Origin: Ministeria vibrans ATCC 50519
Taxonomy: Eukaryota; Opisthokonta; Filasterea
DNA: 47,185 bases
Direction: 5' to 3'
Assembly: GCA_943704425.1 (NCBI GenBank)
Contig: CALSCP010000986.1
Coordinates: 14,942 to 62,126 of the forward strand
Each line of letters begins with the position of its first letter. Within the stretch, counting starts at the first letter, position 1. The notes beneath the pieces were generated by a model. It worked only from the letters and a program-made list of their open reading frames with translations, did not search any database and was not told the origin of the DNA. Shown piece by piece: positions 1 to 10,748 of the stretch. The position numbers and the translations under genes were made by a program.

Positions 1-1
1 T

Positions 2-106
2 GTCGTTGTTGCGCCCGCACAGACCACAAATGGGGTTATTGTGCCCGCACAAACCACTGATGTCGGTGGCAGTTGCAGAGTGTTAAGAGAGTGGAAGATC
101 GTCTGA
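2..106 (+). CDS. Possible C-terminus of a repeat-containing protein (3' part only)
   Basis: An open frame enters from the left edge and stops at the TGA at 104-106. It reads two imperfect copies of a Val-Ala/Val-Pro-Ala-Gln-Thr-Thr unit (about bases 8-57) and then a short tail rich in basic residues. The repeat is visible in the DNA as two copies of a GCCCGCACARACCAC block about 33 bases apart. No family is recognised. It could equally be non-coding, or downstream sequence of the minus-strand gene at 111-545, because both cannot easily be 3' ends here unless they converge. Only 105 bases are visible, so the call is weak. Confidence 0.25.
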   Translation, partial: VVVAPAQTTNGVIVPAQTTDVGGSCRVLREWKIV

Positions 107-110
107 TGGG

Positions 111-545
111 TTATTTTGTTGTGAGGTATAATGAAACATGAATAATTAATGTTGCGGAGGAGGTGACTGGGATGGGGAAGCGGGGAGGGCAGTGTACCAG
201 CTCTGTCCCCGTGCTGGCTGCCGTTGCGGCAAAGAGGAGCGTTGAGCCGGTGAGCAGTGTCAAATAGTCCGGGTTGGACGAGGCAGCGCCCGCGTAGATG
301 TCGGACACGATGGCGGTGCCGCCCCGGGTGCCGTCCGTCTTGTACAGCTCGCGCCCGGTCAGGCCGTTGGTGGCGACGTAGTAGACGAGCAGAGGAGTGA
401 CGATGAGCTTGTCGGGATCCGACCCGGACGCCCCTGCGTACAGGTCGACCACCTGCGTGGCGACCAGCGCAGGCAGCTCCGTGCCCGATGTAACCGCCCA
501 CCCGAGGAGGCTTATTACAAAAAGGACGCGTGTTTTTGAGCCCAT
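111..545 (-). CDS. ELWxxDGT-repeat secreted protein (first exon, possibly continuing left)
   Basis: The start codon at 545 opens a typical signal peptide (basic MGSKTR, then a hydrophobic LFVISLLGWAV core). Two repeat-like units follow, with the hallmark ELYKTDGT around residue 67 and conserved SDIYAGAASSNP-type segments. These resemble the ELWxxDGT repeats common in bacterial and some protist surface proteins, which are thought to form beta-propeller-like folds. The second repeat breaks off after TGTEL: the next bases on the coding strand are GTACAC, a possible 5' splice site near 197. The in-frame tail to the TAA at 111-113 is unlike the repeat and may be intron. So the annotated end is uncertain and the gene probably continues beyond the window. 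The ligand and role are unknown. Confidence 0.55.
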   Translation of the reverse strand: MGSKTRVLFVISLLGWAVTSGTELPALVATQVVDLYAGASGSDPDKLIVTPLLVYYVATNGLTGRELYKTDGTRGGTAIVSDIYAGAASSNPDYLTLLTGSTLLFAATAASTGTELVHCPPRFPIPVTSSATLIIHVSLYLTTK

Positions 546-567
546 CTAAATGAGGTGAGAAGAATTC

Positions 568-589
568 AAAAAAAAAAAAAAAAAAAAAA
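568..589. repeat. A22 homopolymer
   Basis: An uninterrupted run of 22 A lies 22 bases upstream of the start codon of the minus-strand ELWxxDGT gene (T22 on its coding strand). No flanking duplication is seen, so an origin by retroposition is not supported. Confidence 0.9.
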
Positions 590-1480
590 GAAGAGAAACG
601 ATCGAAAGAGATTTGAAACACAGCGAAATTATAAGGGCGTTGAGAGTTGCTGGAACCCGGGTGCTGGGGGGCGGGGAGTCGGAGGAGTCGGTAGCAGGCC
701 GTCGCGCGGGGCGCTGCAGAGCCGAAATGTACAGCAGAGCAAAATCAAAAGCGTACCGTAAAAATAGGAAAAAAAAAATTAGGACTGGCGACAGATTGCC
801 ACGACAACACGCAGTTCCAGTCTGCTTCACTCTCTGTCACTCACGGCGGTGGGTGAAGAAAGGACAAAGTCTGAAAAAAAGTTTTGAAGATAAGATAAGA
901 TTTAAACATTATGAGAACCATTTTGGTCAAAAGGGTTCACACGCAAGTTGTAAGAGACACGTAAGAGAAAGGGGCTGGGGAGTACTCGTTGACTTGTGAA
1001 CTTATTGGTGCTTCTTGGAACATGACGGTGGCAAGAGGACCAGTAAGTAGCCAGTTCAATTGAAATTTATCTTCTCTTCTCTTCACTCTTCAGTCAGTTC
1101 TCTCACTCTTCAGTCTTCCGTGATCAGTTCAGTCTTCACTGAGTCTTCACTCTTTAATCTCTTTTTCTCTTTCTTTTTCTCTCGTATCGGTGCCTTTGGT
1201 ATAAACAGCGTCTGCCTTTTGCTTCAACCCAAAATGCAACGGCACGCGTCTGTGACAGTACGATTTTGGCTGAGTGATTGTGTTGTGCGTTGGCTCAGTT
1301 TCATCCCTCCGACAGCTCGGCTCGAGTCTCCTCTTTGCTCCAGTAAACGAAATTAAGGCGGGCTCGCCCCATCTGAGCGCAGGATTTCGGGTAGGTGGCT
1401 GAAACGATCTTCTTACTCTTTTTTTGACGTGATTGTCACACTCTCTCACACTAAAACGAAACCTACGCGCTACTGAATAG
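590..1480. other. Stretch without a supported gene; may hold ProRS exon 1
   Basis: No open frame from 590 to about 1200 resembles a protein. From 1060 to 1190 the plus strand is pyrimidine-rich with repeated CTTCAGTC/CTTCACT units. An ATG at 1233 opens a short frame (about 36 codons, to near 1340) rich in Arg, Trp and Ser that could be a mitochondrial targeting exon of the prolyl-tRNA synthetase that follows. A GTAAAC donor follows it, but its phase does not match the first recognisable ProRS exon at 1481, so I leave the join unresolved. Confidence 0.4.
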
Positions 1481-2990
1481 GCACTGGTGCACGCAGGCTT
1501 TATCCAGCAAAGCGGTGCGGGATTGTACTCGTACTTGCCGATGGGACACACTGTCATGAACAAGCTGAGCCAGATAATCGATCGCGAGATGCAGTATGCG
1601 ACGAAAGCACATTACTGAATGGTCTCGCGCCGTTTTGATTCGTCGTCTTCTTCTTCTTCTTCTTCTTCTTGTTAGACGCCTCAATGCCTCCCGCGTGACC
1701 CTTCCAACACTGATTTCGCGGAGTCTGATGGAAAAGACGTCGCGATGGGACAGGGTGGGCACGGAGTTGATGAAGCTGCGAGTGTCCAACCGCGACTACT
1801 GTCTGGCGCCCACACACGAAGAGGTGGCGACGGTGGTGGCTGCGGACGCATTGGTGTCGCCACGAAGTTTTCCGATTCGCATGTACCAGATTGAGAAGAA
1901 GTTTCGCGACGAGGCACGACCGCGCGACGGTCTGATGCGCAGTCGCGAATTTGTGATGAAGGACCTGTACACGTTTGATGCGACTGCGGCGGAGAGTCTC
2001 GCGACGTATCAGGACGTGTGTGGTGCCTACGAGCGTATTTTTGAGGCTATAAAACTGCCTTGGCGTAAGTGTCTTGCGGACACGGGTGTGATGGGGGGCG
2101 TGCAGAGCCACGAGTACCACGCCGAGTTGGCGCACGGCAATGCCAAGTCGGTGACGTGCAGTCACTGTCGTGCCTCTGTTGCTGCCGAACTGGCCAAGGT
2201 GCACATTGCACCCGCCGATCCGCTTGTTGTTGTACCAAATATGGCGGCGAACACGGAGACGATTGAGTTTGAACATGCACATGTGTCAGTGGAGGTTCCC
2301 AAGGGACGTACGGCAAGTATGGAAAAGGTGGCGGCTGTGCTGGCGCAGCCAACCGCGAATATGTCCCGAGAGCAACTGGTGGACCAGGCGCTGACGAGCG
2401 GCAAGGTATGTGCGGGACGGCCGCTTGATCTGGTGGTGGCGGAGGGTGGAGATGTGTGTGGCTACTGCCAGGAGGGTTCGTACACGGCGACCATGGGCGT
2501 TGAGGTTGCACATGCCTTCCAGCTGGGCACCAAGTACTCGGTGCCCCTTGACTGTCACCCGTTGCACCAGAAACAAAATCCTGCCGAAATGGGCTGCTTT
2601 GGCATTGGAGTGTCGCGTCTGATGCAAACACTGGCCGAGACGAGTTTGGACAAGTTTGGGCTGGTGTGGCGGGCGCGTGAGCTTGCGCCCTTTGATGTGG
2701 TGGTCGAGGCGGGTGCACACGCGAGCGAGGGTGCCGAGTTGGCGCACATGCTTTCCCAGCAACTTCCTGCCGACATGCGAGTGCTGCTGGAGGATCGAAC
2801 GTACATCAAGACGCGTCTGCTGATTGGCCATGCGGCGCAGTGTGGCATTCCGTTCCTTGTCAGACCCAAGAAGGATGGGCAAGTTGCCGTGCGCACACGG
2901 CAGTCGGGCGATCTGGGACCGTACGGCGACAGCGTCGTGGGTTCTCTCGCCGCGGCTGTTGAGTTGCTAGTTGAAGCAAGCAAAACGTAA
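1481..2990 (+). CDS. PARS2: Prolyl-tRNA synthetase, bacterial/mitochondrial type (5' end unresolved)
   Basis: This class II aminoacyl-tRNA synthetase charges tRNA-Pro; the bacterial short form implies action in the mitochondrion. The first visible exon (1481-1593) reads LVHAGFIQQSGAGLYSYLPMG, the motif 1 region. An 82-nt intron (1594-1675, CA|GTATGC...TTAG|A) restores the frame to VTLPTLIS. The next exon shows LAPTHEEV, then KKFRDEARPRDGLMRSREF (motif 2), GCFGIGVSRLMQTL (motif 3) and a C-terminal anticodon-binding domain ending near residue 460. The insertion domain of long bacterial ProRS is reduced to about 150 residues of weakly conserved sequence, as in mitochondrial enzymes. A stop lies just upstream of 1481 in frame, so at least one more 5' exon carrying the targeting signal is needed. 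Confidence 0.9.
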
Positions 2991-3320
2991 ATAACGTGTA
3001 AATTTTTTATCAGACTTTTCAGACTGCAGGGCTCTGTTTCTGTTCTCTTCCTCTTTTTCATTTTGTCTTCACGAAGGAGTAATTAATATTGCCGTAAATT
3101 GCAGCTTGAAATGCAAAGGTTGACCGCTGACGGTCTGCTTTATGTGTTTTTTGTAGAGTTTTGCGAGTGGGTTGGGAGTAATAACTAATAAGCTGATCTT
3201 GAAATTAAAATTATTACAACAATGAACAAAATAATTCTTCTTCAGCCGTGCGTTAACACCTTGCACGGTGTCTGTGTGTCTGTGTGTCTGTGTGCGTGTG
3301 TGGCGCGTGGAATCTGACGA

Positions 3321-3744
3321 ATGGGGGGCCTCCTTGGCTGCCTGCGCAAGCAGCCAAGCGACGAGAGCCGCCAGGACTTGCTCCGACAAGAACACGCCGC
3401 ATCGCTGACCTATGGCTCTGGAAGCTCGCGTCGTAGCTCCAGCAGAAGAAAGCTATCGTCGACGAAGACTACGCCGACCGCAACTGCCGCGATGCCCTCG
3501 TAAGCTGCAAATGCTGCTCCACTTTCGCATTTTGTGTTTCCGTGTGACTGACCTGTTGCGACGCATTTTGCCCTTCGCGTGAGGAGCAGGTGTTGTGAAA
3601 TGCAGTGGTCGACATAATTCGTCCGAATCGCCCTGTCTACGTGCGCAAGAGTGCTCTTGCGTCAGGGTTGATGACACTTTCCTTTGCTTCCTGCGTTCCC
3701 TTTCCAATCCCTCTTTATTCTTACTCGCCTTGTTCTTTCTCCCT

Positions 3745-3789
<45 letters not shown>

Positions 3790-3922
3790 GCTCTCTCTCT
3801 CTCTCTCTCTTCTCTTTCAAACTCTCTCTCTCTTTCTATCTCTCTCTCTTTCAAACTCTCTCTCTTTCTAACTCTCTCTCGTTCACCTCTCTTCACACAC
3901 ACTCACACGTTTCTTTTTTTCT

Positions 3923-3961
<39 letters not shown>

Positions 3962-4041
3962 TCCCTCTTTCTTGTTTGATTAGATGGGAGGACATTGAGG
4001 CAGAGTCGATTTTCAAAAGAAGGCGAAAAGAAGATATGTAA
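3321..4041 (+). CDS. Small candidate N-myristoylated/palmitoylated protein, multi-exon (model tentative)
   Basis: The ATG at 3321 opens MGGLLGCLRKQ: Gly2 and Cys7 make a plausible N-myristoylation plus palmitoylation signal, followed by a Ser/Arg-rich stretch. The frame runs to a GTAAGC donor at 3499. A possible middle exon starts after AATGCAG at 3603 and contains IIRPNRPVYVRK or, in another frame, GRHNSSESP. It runs into a (CA)n(CT)n tract (3748-3960), which is almost certainly intronic. After GATTAG at 3984 a last exon may read WEDIEAESIFKRRRKEDM, stopping at 4041. The phases of the three pieces do not agree uniquely, so only exon 1 is reasonably supported. It is not LAMTOR1, which is at 34434-35329. 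It lies tail to tail with the alpha-galactosidase. Confidence 0.35.
3748..3960. repeat. (CA)n followed by (CT)n microsatellite
   Basis: About 39 bases of pure CA (3748-3786) are followed by imperfect CT tracts up to about 3960. Probably intronic. Confidence 0.9.
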
Positions 4042-4065
4042 CTTCCAAAAATGTAAAACAAAACT

Positions 4066-4480
4066 TCATTCGATTGGCTGAAGGGTCACAAGGAAGGTGC
4101 CATGAGGAGCAACTGTAGCGGAGATGGAGTCGTGGACAGTGCCAATGTCGGAGCGAGTGAAGACATTGCGGGCAAAGGCGGACTTGAGACCAACGAGTGA
4201 GAGAGACGCACGAATGGCAGTGCTCTCTACAATGTATAGATAACGTAGGTTCGTGAGTGAATAGAAAAGGGGAGTGAAAGAGATACCTTCTCCGGCATTG
4301 TACAAAGCAAGAGCCACGCGATTGCGGTCAAGAGGACGGCTCCAAATCTGACAGTGGGTTGCATTGGCACACGAGTGATCGTACGCAGTGCGTCCGCCGG
4401 CAAGACCCAGACGGTCCTGCGAGATGTTGAGCAGTTCGTTCTAATGGTGGGGTGAGTAGTGAGTGCGTGCGTTGGTGTGT

Positions 4481-4511
<31 letters not shown>

Positions 4512-6248
4512 GGTTGTACGTTGAGAAGGAGACTCTGCATTATCGCAGTCATGTTGCGAATGTCAGTTGCAACAAGGAGAGGAGCCTAAACAGAAAGAAA
4601 CAGATAGACAGAGAGAAAGAGATAATATAGCAAATGAGAAAAGGTACAACTATGAATGCGCGTGTGAGCGTACAGCCATAATGGTCCACAGAGCAATCTC
4701 TGTCTGGTACTCAGTGTCAGTCTGTCCTGGGCAGTGTTCTCCGACTGGCCCTTCCTCACACAGAGAGAAAGCAGAAGAGTGTGTGAGCATCTCAGTCTAT
4801 TTGATATCAAATAGCTCATTCTGGAATAGTATACCAAGTTTGACGCTACTGCATCCCTCTCCGCCCGTAAAGATAAAATCAGGATCCTAAAAGCAAGCAA
4901 TCAATCGTCTCACTTGGTTTCTCTCTCACACACATACACACACACACTCACTCACTCTCTATCCCTTTTTTTTCTTTTTCTCTTTTCTATCTATCACTTT
5001 GAGGCTCTCGTCCTCCTCTTTCTGATCTATCACATTGCTTCTTTCTCCCTCCCCCCTCCCTCTCTCTATCACTGTGCTTCTTTTTCCCCCTCTCTTCTTA
5101 CATTCCATCCACCGGGACCCGCATACTTCCCGAGATTGGCCGATGCCTCAATGACACTGGCAGTGGACGCCCAGCTGTCGTGGTGATCTGCGCCCGTGCG
5201 CCACATGTTCATCCACTGCGCACAATATTAATTCAAAATACTCAGTGACACTGAGTGACTTTGTGAGTGTACCTTTCCAGCCCATTCCCACGGATTATCC
5301 ACTACAAACAACCGTAGAAAGTATTATTCACCACGCACTTATAAGCACCGTTGTTTCTCTCTTTCTTTGTCTCCTGACCACCCCACTCGCACGAGTTGAA
5401 AAGAATTGGTCGTCCAGTTGCATTGAGTGCGCGCGACATTTCCGGATAGACCTGACGCGGATCCAACTGCGTGCCGTTCTCCAGCTTTGTATTGCACCAG
5501 TCCATCTAAAACACAAAGTTGCAGAGAGATTAAACTAAGGGAGGGGGGGAAGCTCGTGCGACATAGAGAGGAACCTTGACAAAGTCGACGCCCCACTCCG
5601 CATAAGTGTTTGCGTCCTGCTCGTAGTGGCCGTACGAGCCGGGAATCTTGTAGGGCCGTGTACCAGAGGAGCATGTGTACAGACCAGAGTCCGTGTACAG
5701 CCCAAACCGCATTCCGCGCTCATGGATGTAGTCCGCAAGCGCTAATTTAATGCTCTGTTTCAGTGCAACGCACAACAGTTTGTGTGTGAGCACCTTTCAT
5801 GCCAGACGGAAAGCGCCGCTTGTCCTCGACAATGGTTCCTTCCGCATCCCGATGGTCCGCCCAGCAGTCGTCCAGATTCACATACTGATAGCCCAAGTCG
5901 CGCATTCCATTTTCGACCTAAAGCAAACCAAACTTTTCTTTTGTGTGTGTGTGTTTGTTCAGTTTCAAACCATAGCGTCGGCAATAGAGCGGATTTCTTC
6001 CTCATTGCAGACATCCAACGCACACCTACAGCAACAAGACGCTAGAGCACATGGAAGCAGAGCCATCTCATTGCGTACTTTCCCTAAAACAAACCCAAAC
6101 AAGACACAAGTTCTATTTGTTACTACTGTGATCGTTTGCAAACCTGTGTGCACCATGTGTTCCATCCAAGGGGAGGCAGACGGGCCAGGCCGTTGTCTGA
6201 AGCGTATGCAACCGCAGAGAGGGTCAACAACAGTGCAGCAACTTTCAT
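4066..6248 (-). CDS. Secreted alpha-galactosidase / alpha-N-acetylgalactosaminidase, GH27, about 10 exons
   Basis: It hydrolyses terminal alpha-galactosides in a lysosomal or extracellular compartment. The start at 6248 gives a signal peptide (MKVAALLLTLSAVAYA) followed by LPPLGWNTW, the GH27 opening. Exon 1 (6248-6154, phase 2) joins exon 2 (6025-5971) to give GWNTWCALDVCNEEE. Later exons give YVNLDDCW, GLYTDSG, then VDFVK|MDWCN, with the nucleophile Asp just after an intron. They continue with FNSCEWG|VDNPWEW, MWRTGADHHDSW (acid/base Asp), GGWN|DPDFIF and CPGQTDTEYQTEIALW. The exon starting near 4440 carries the C-terminal beta domain to the TGA at 4066. All catalytic residues are present. 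Which of the two substrates it prefers cannot be read here. It shares a 259-bp head-to-head promoter region with the CFAP119-like gene. Confidence 0.93.
4474..4513. repeat. (GT)n followed by G19
   Basis: A GT microsatellite runs directly into 19 consecutive G on the plus strand. It lies inside an intron of the alpha-galactosidase gene; on the coding strand the C19 starts six bases after the 5' splice site GTACAA. Confidence 0.9.
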
Positions 6249-6507
6249 AACAGAAATTTTAAAAATTGTGAAAATGTGAAATTGATTGAGATCGATGATC
6301 GCGAATGAAAATAATGATCATAAAGCATTAGGCAAAAATTATAACAATTAACAGATTACCACTTTAACACTTAACAGTAGTGTTTCACAGTAAATTTCAC
6401 AGTTACAGTACTTTTACTATTTACTCAAATAACTCAATGGTCTTTGGTCAATATTAATCCTTTAAAAATATGACTTTAATTCATTATTAATTTTCTTTAT
6501 TACCAGA
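6249..6507. promoter_or_regulatory. Divergent intergenic region between alpha-galactosidase and CFAP119-like genes
   Basis: These 259 AT-rich bases separate two start codons pointing away from each other, so both promoters must lie here or overlap the 5' exons. Repeated CAGTA/ACAGT elements occur at 6375-6415 (TAACAGTAGTGTTTCACAGT...). No TATA box or initiator can be assigned with confidence. Confidence 0.5.
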
Positions 6508-7731
6508 ATGAGCAAAGGGCGACGCCGCAAAGAGAATGTCGCGCGCGCTACTGCAGCGGACCCGCCTGTGATTGAGGCGTTGCCACTTCGAGCGTACGTC
6601 TTACATTGATCAAATGGCACTTTGTTGCTTAGCAACAGTCTATAGCGCACTCTCTCCGCCGAAAGCCGATCTGCGACATCTCACTCTGCCGTGGCTCGTT
6701 GTTGATGCGCCGCTTATGGACGAGCTTGCATGTCTTACCGACACTATAGATGTTTCACGGCGTCTCAGGAGACATTTTTTCCCCTCCAGTTACGACGATG
6801 GCGCTCTACCTTTGAGCGTCGGAGACAGCGCTCTCTTGGAGTACTATGTGCATCTGTATTGGTTTGCAGCTCGCGAACAGCGATTTCCTGCCAATGTAGC
6901 GTCAGGCGTGCTCTCGGTGGGTCGCATTCTGATGCGTCTCATTGAACGGCACCTGTGCTCTCCGGCGACCTGTCTCTCCGTGCTTCGCTGGCTCATTGGC
7001 ATTGATCCCGAAAGCAACGCATCTATGACACCCGAGCCACTCTTTTCCGCTGTGCAGGCGACACTGATTGCCGAGTTCTTTGACACGACGCTGTTAGCGC
7101 ACATTCGACTGTACCAGAATCTGTTTGCAAGTCGCGCGCGCAATGGTAGCCATGAACCCACTGCGCGCGTCTTTTTGCATCTCGACTATCCCATACTGCC
7201 CGATGCTGAGCCACTTTCACACGCCATTACATTGGTAATGGACTCTACAGGCGGCGAATGATGAAAGGAATTTGAAAGCGTTTGCACATGTAGGATGAGT
7301 ATGAGGAGCGTGTGCGGATCGAGGCGGACCGACTAGCGGTGGAACAGAGGCGGGAGGCAGAGGAGGCGCTTAAGCGCGAGTTGGAGCGTGTCAGTGAGGG
7401 CAAGTTGAGCGGGGCACTAATTGACACACTGCGACGGATGAGTACTAGCGCGAGCCAGGATCAAGAGAAGGAGGAGAAAGAGGAGGATAAGCTTGCTGCA
7501 CGGATGGTGGAGCTAGCTGTGACCGCAATGAGACACACCGTGAGTGTGGCGGTGGGGAGTGTGCGAGAGGCAAAGCAAGCAAGAGCACACGCAATGGAGC
7601 GACTTGTAGGTGAGTTGGAAGAGCAAGTCGACCAAGAGCGACAACGGGAGGGGCAACTAGAGTGGGAAAGGTGGAAGAAGGAGGAGGAGGAGAAGACGAA
7701 GAAAAAAAGAAGAAAAAAAGGGAAAGTATGA
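6508..7731 (+). CDS. CFAP119: CFAP119 (CCDC189)-like cilia- and flagella-associated protein
   Basis: Three exons (6508-6593, 6646-7234, 7294-7731) splice in frame to 370 residues. Residues 30-210 form a helical domain with LLEYYVHLYWFAAREQRF, a CLSVLRWLIGI-type segment and FFDTTLLAHIRLYQNLF, which follows the pattern of the CCDC189/CFAP119 family (two helices ending in a hydrophobic FRHFKLYK-like stretch). The last exon is a charged coiled coil ending in KKKRRKKGKV. Family members are found in organisms with motile cilia, so the gene suggests the source cell has a flagellum at some stage. Junctions CGAGC|GTACGT...CTATAG and ATTG|GTAATG...TGTAG preserve frame. The family call rests on pattern resemblance, not alignment. 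Confidence 0.6.
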
Positions 7732-7755
7732 AAGTATGAGAGTGAATTGCAACTG

Positions 7756-7765
7756 AATAAATAAA
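7756..7765 (+). promoter_or_regulatory. Polyadenylation signal AATAAATAAA
   Basis: Two overlapping AATAAA hexamers 25 bases after the stop codon of the CFAP119-like gene and 60 bases before the next start codon. Confidence 0.6.
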
Positions 7766-7824
7766 GTTTAAAATTATTGCATTCTTTGTACAGTCGTGTA
7801 AACCCCTGAGTCGTATGATCCTTG

Positions 7825-8674
7825 ATGGTTTCAAGACGCGTGCTTGTCGTTGTCTTGTTGGCGTGCGTCGCTGCCGCTGCGACTGAGGAAGTCGCCACAA
7901 TCTCAAACGCTGACGGAAATTTACTGTTGTCGCCCGTCTCCAATGGCACGGTGCTCATTGAGGGCCATGGGGATCTCCTGGGGCGCCTTGGGCAGCTCGA
8001 GCAGCGGTGTGGGGCGCGGCAGTGGACGGTTGTCGACCGGCTCTTCCCCACCCTCACCAGCGCAGGCTCGTCCAACACCTTCACCCAGTTCGACATGGCT
8101 GCCGACGTGCCTGCCAACGCCACCGAGATCCGCCTCATGGTTGCCTATCGCGCAGCCGGCTCTTCCGTCGGTACAACATACACCGAACCAAAACTTAGCA
8201 TCTTCCTTATCGCTCGCACGGCCGTCGCACTGCCGTCTGGCGCAACGGCGTCTCTGGAGGGCGACACTGTGACACACTGCGCCTCTTGTTTTGCCTTTTG
8301 TCGTGCTTGCCTTGGCACTGAGTGCAGCACTATGATCACTTTTAATCTTGTTGTTCCTGCCGCAACAAACAAAGAGTTTTTTATTGTGTTATAATTATAT
8401 TATATTATTTTAGTTATTGTGACTTGCTCTTCTGATCTACTTCTTCGTGCTTACCATAGGAACGGGCTACGTGTTTGCTCGAGCCGACCCTGGCATTGGA
8501 TTCCAGCGTGTTATGTACTTTCAGGTGGCCTCAGCGACAAGTGATGCATTCACGTCGGATAGTGTGAACGTCGACCTCATCATCGACGCAAGCGCACGCC
8601 AACTGGATGTGTTTCTTCATAGAGAGACTGGCGTTGTTCCAAATGTCTGGGTGTGGATTACAGGCTATCGCTAA
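7825..8674 (+). CDS. Secreted protein of unknown function, two exons
   Basis: The ATG at 7825 opens a clear signal peptide (MVSRRVLVVVLLACVAAAA, cleavage likely before TEE). The mature part is beta-rich looking and contains the cysteines HCASC/FCRAC and the segment NGTVLIEGHGDLLGRL. An AT-rich intron of about 150-250 nt ends at CCATAG (8459). The second exon reads GYVFARADPGIGFQRVMYFQV and ends WVWITGYR at 8674. The 5' splice site is not certain: a phase-1 donor is required, and CGT|GCTTGC-type sites near 8300 or GGTACA near 8170 are candidates. I do not recognise the family. A secreted or surface protein is all that can be said. Confidence 0.6.
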
Positions 8675-8980
8675 TCTCTTTTGATTATAATTTTTATGTC
8701 TTTTGACAGTGAAGTCCATTTAGTCCTCACCAACATAATTATACCATAGTAGACACAAAGTATATAAAATAAGATTGGTTCGCAACCCTTGACACACCCT
8801 TAATAGTAAGAAGAATAATAATAATACTATTATAGTACAGGAATAAATGAAGTGTATGATTATAGTATATAAGTCTTTAATCTGAGGAAGAAGAAGGGAA
8901 ACACTAATCAAATTAGTAGTCATCTTTCAGAAAGATTCAAAAGGATTAGTCGATCAATTTCAAATTACAATTTTCTGAAT

Positions 8981-10304
8981 ATGAGCCAACAACCAGAACG
9001 CCTGCGACGGAGCCAACTGTACGGCATGCTTGTCCCTTCGATGCGGCACACGGTGGTTGCTATGCGGAGTCTGTGGGGCGCGCTGTACTACCTTGAAGAT
9101 TGTACGCCCCGCTTTGTGCCGCAGCTGCTTGTCCATGCCTTCTTTCTGCTCCCTTCGACCCTCCTCATGGTGTTCTTCTCGGGTGTGCGCGAACGTCGGT
9201 TGGCGCAGGCCGATGCAGACCCCGACGAGCGGGATGTGCGCAAAATGTTCAATGTCGTTGAGAACAGCGCTCTCCTGACCGCAATTGCCCGCATTCTCTC
9301 GCCGTCCATGGATACTGAGACGTACATTACCATTGCCGGTGTGCCGTGCCTCGTTTTCTACCGCAAGGGAGCTACGTCGCCTCCACTTCGCGACATTCTT
9401 GTGGAGGTCTGTCACCACAACAATCCCATTCATTGTCCAAACCGACTCACGCTCTCCTTGTCGCCCTCTTGGCACGCGTAGGTCCATGGCGGTGGGGCGG
9501 TGGCATGCACACCCAAGGGGCATGCGGCATACCTGCGCCAGTGGGCCGTACAGCTGCACCGTCCCATTGTGGCCATTGATTACAGCCTGTCGCCCGAAGC
9601 AGTGTACCCTACAGCCCTCAACCAGGTGGTTGGCGTCATTGAGGCACTGTCGCAAGACGCATCGCCTGTTGCACGCGCCTGTGGCTTGACCGTTGCTAAC
9701 GATCAACCCGTGCGTCTTGTGTGCACTGGCGATTCCGCCGGCGGTCAGCTATGCGCAGCGGCACTTGCCCGTCTCAATTCGCATCCAGCTCGCTCAAGTG
9801 TTGTTGGCGTCGCCCTTGTTTACCCGGCCCTCTCGTACGACGACGACCCACCTTTTGAGTCGCGTGTTCTCTACCACAACGATCTCATTCTTGGTGATGG
9901 TACAGCAAAAAAAAAAAAAAATAGAGAAGAGAGTGTGTGCACACCCACACTCACACATGTTGATCATTTTTTTTACAGGTCTGCGACGGTTCTGCCGACG
10001 CGCATACAGTGGCCAGGGTGACCGCAAAAATGACGTGGGTCTCTCGCCCATTGTTGCATCCGACTCCATTCTCGCGTCGTTTCCTCCTACCGCCATTTTC
10101 GTCGCACAAGTCGACCCTCTCTACAGCGAAGGAATTGCTCTCTACGACCGCCTGCGCTCTCTGCCCTCCACCGCTTCCACATGCTCCCTTCGCATCTTCA
10201 ATGGCCTTCCTCATGGATTTCTCAACTTCTCGTCTGCTTCGCCTGAAGGTAAAAAGGCTGTCTCCGAAATTGCCACTGGCATTGCAAAGCTCTTCGATTG
10301 TTAA
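8981..10304 (+). CDS. Hormone-sensitive-lipase-type alpha/beta hydrolase
   Basis: Three exons (8981-9406, 9482-9899, 9979-10304) give exactly 390 codons including the stop. The esterase signature is complete: the HGGG oxyanion hole immediately after the first intron, GDSAGG nucleophile elbow (Ser near 9735), the acidic residue in QVDPLYSEG and the catalytic His in GLPHGF. An N-terminal hydrophobic stretch (LLVHAFFLLPSTLLMVFF, around residues 48-65) may anchor it to membranes or lipid droplets. At 389 residues it is much shorter than mammalian LIPE and lacks a large N-terminal regulatory region, so it is an HSL-family (GDSAG) esterase, perhaps neutral cholesterol ester or acylglycerol hydrolase. 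The substrate is not determinable. Intron 2 contains A14. Confidence 0.88.
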
Positions 10305-10471
10305 CTAAGGTTTGTCAACTTGTGTTGTCGCTTTTCGTTTTGTAACTGATTGACGATTGTCCATTGAAGAAGACGAATGTATTTTTTCTATGATGTGCTC
10401 ACTATAATGATAATAGAAGAAGAAGAAGAATGCAACCCATTTATGAATGATACAGTCACTCAAATGAAGAT

Positions 10472-10483
10472 AATAAATAAAAA
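10472..10483 (+). promoter_or_regulatory. Polyadenylation signal AATAAATAAAAA
   Basis: AATAAA hexamers about 170 bases after the stop codon of the HSL-type esterase, the best poly-A signal before the next gene. Confidence 0.45.
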
Positions 10484-10748
10484 TCACTCTGATAGTCTCA
10501 GTAGACTCTAACAAAACACACCATACGAAATACACTCAGTGGCTGTCCACTACCCCACTGAGTGTTCACTGTCCACCCCAGAGAACCACAGTCCAATCGG
10601 ACTGCATGCGGCCAATACATGGCCATTGGCAATCGACTCGATAAACATTTGATTACTTTTACGAAAAGCGCGCCATTTTTTGTTATTTTTTTTTTTTGCT
10701 CTGTTCCCGCTGAAGCTTTCTTGCGATACACTGCCAACGACGATCCCA

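Noticed and set aside
1-60. CRISPR-like direct repeat
   Set aside because: Only two imperfect units, in a eukaryotic genome, and readable as a protein repeat.
3321-3503. MGGLLGCL exon as LAMTOR1
   Set aside because: An acylation-type N-terminus alone is not specific, and a full LAMTOR1 gene with the conserved core lies at 34434-35329.
3748-3983. Open frames of His/Thr and Leu/Ser repeats
   Set aside because: Translations of (CA)n and (CT)n microsatellites; probably intronic.
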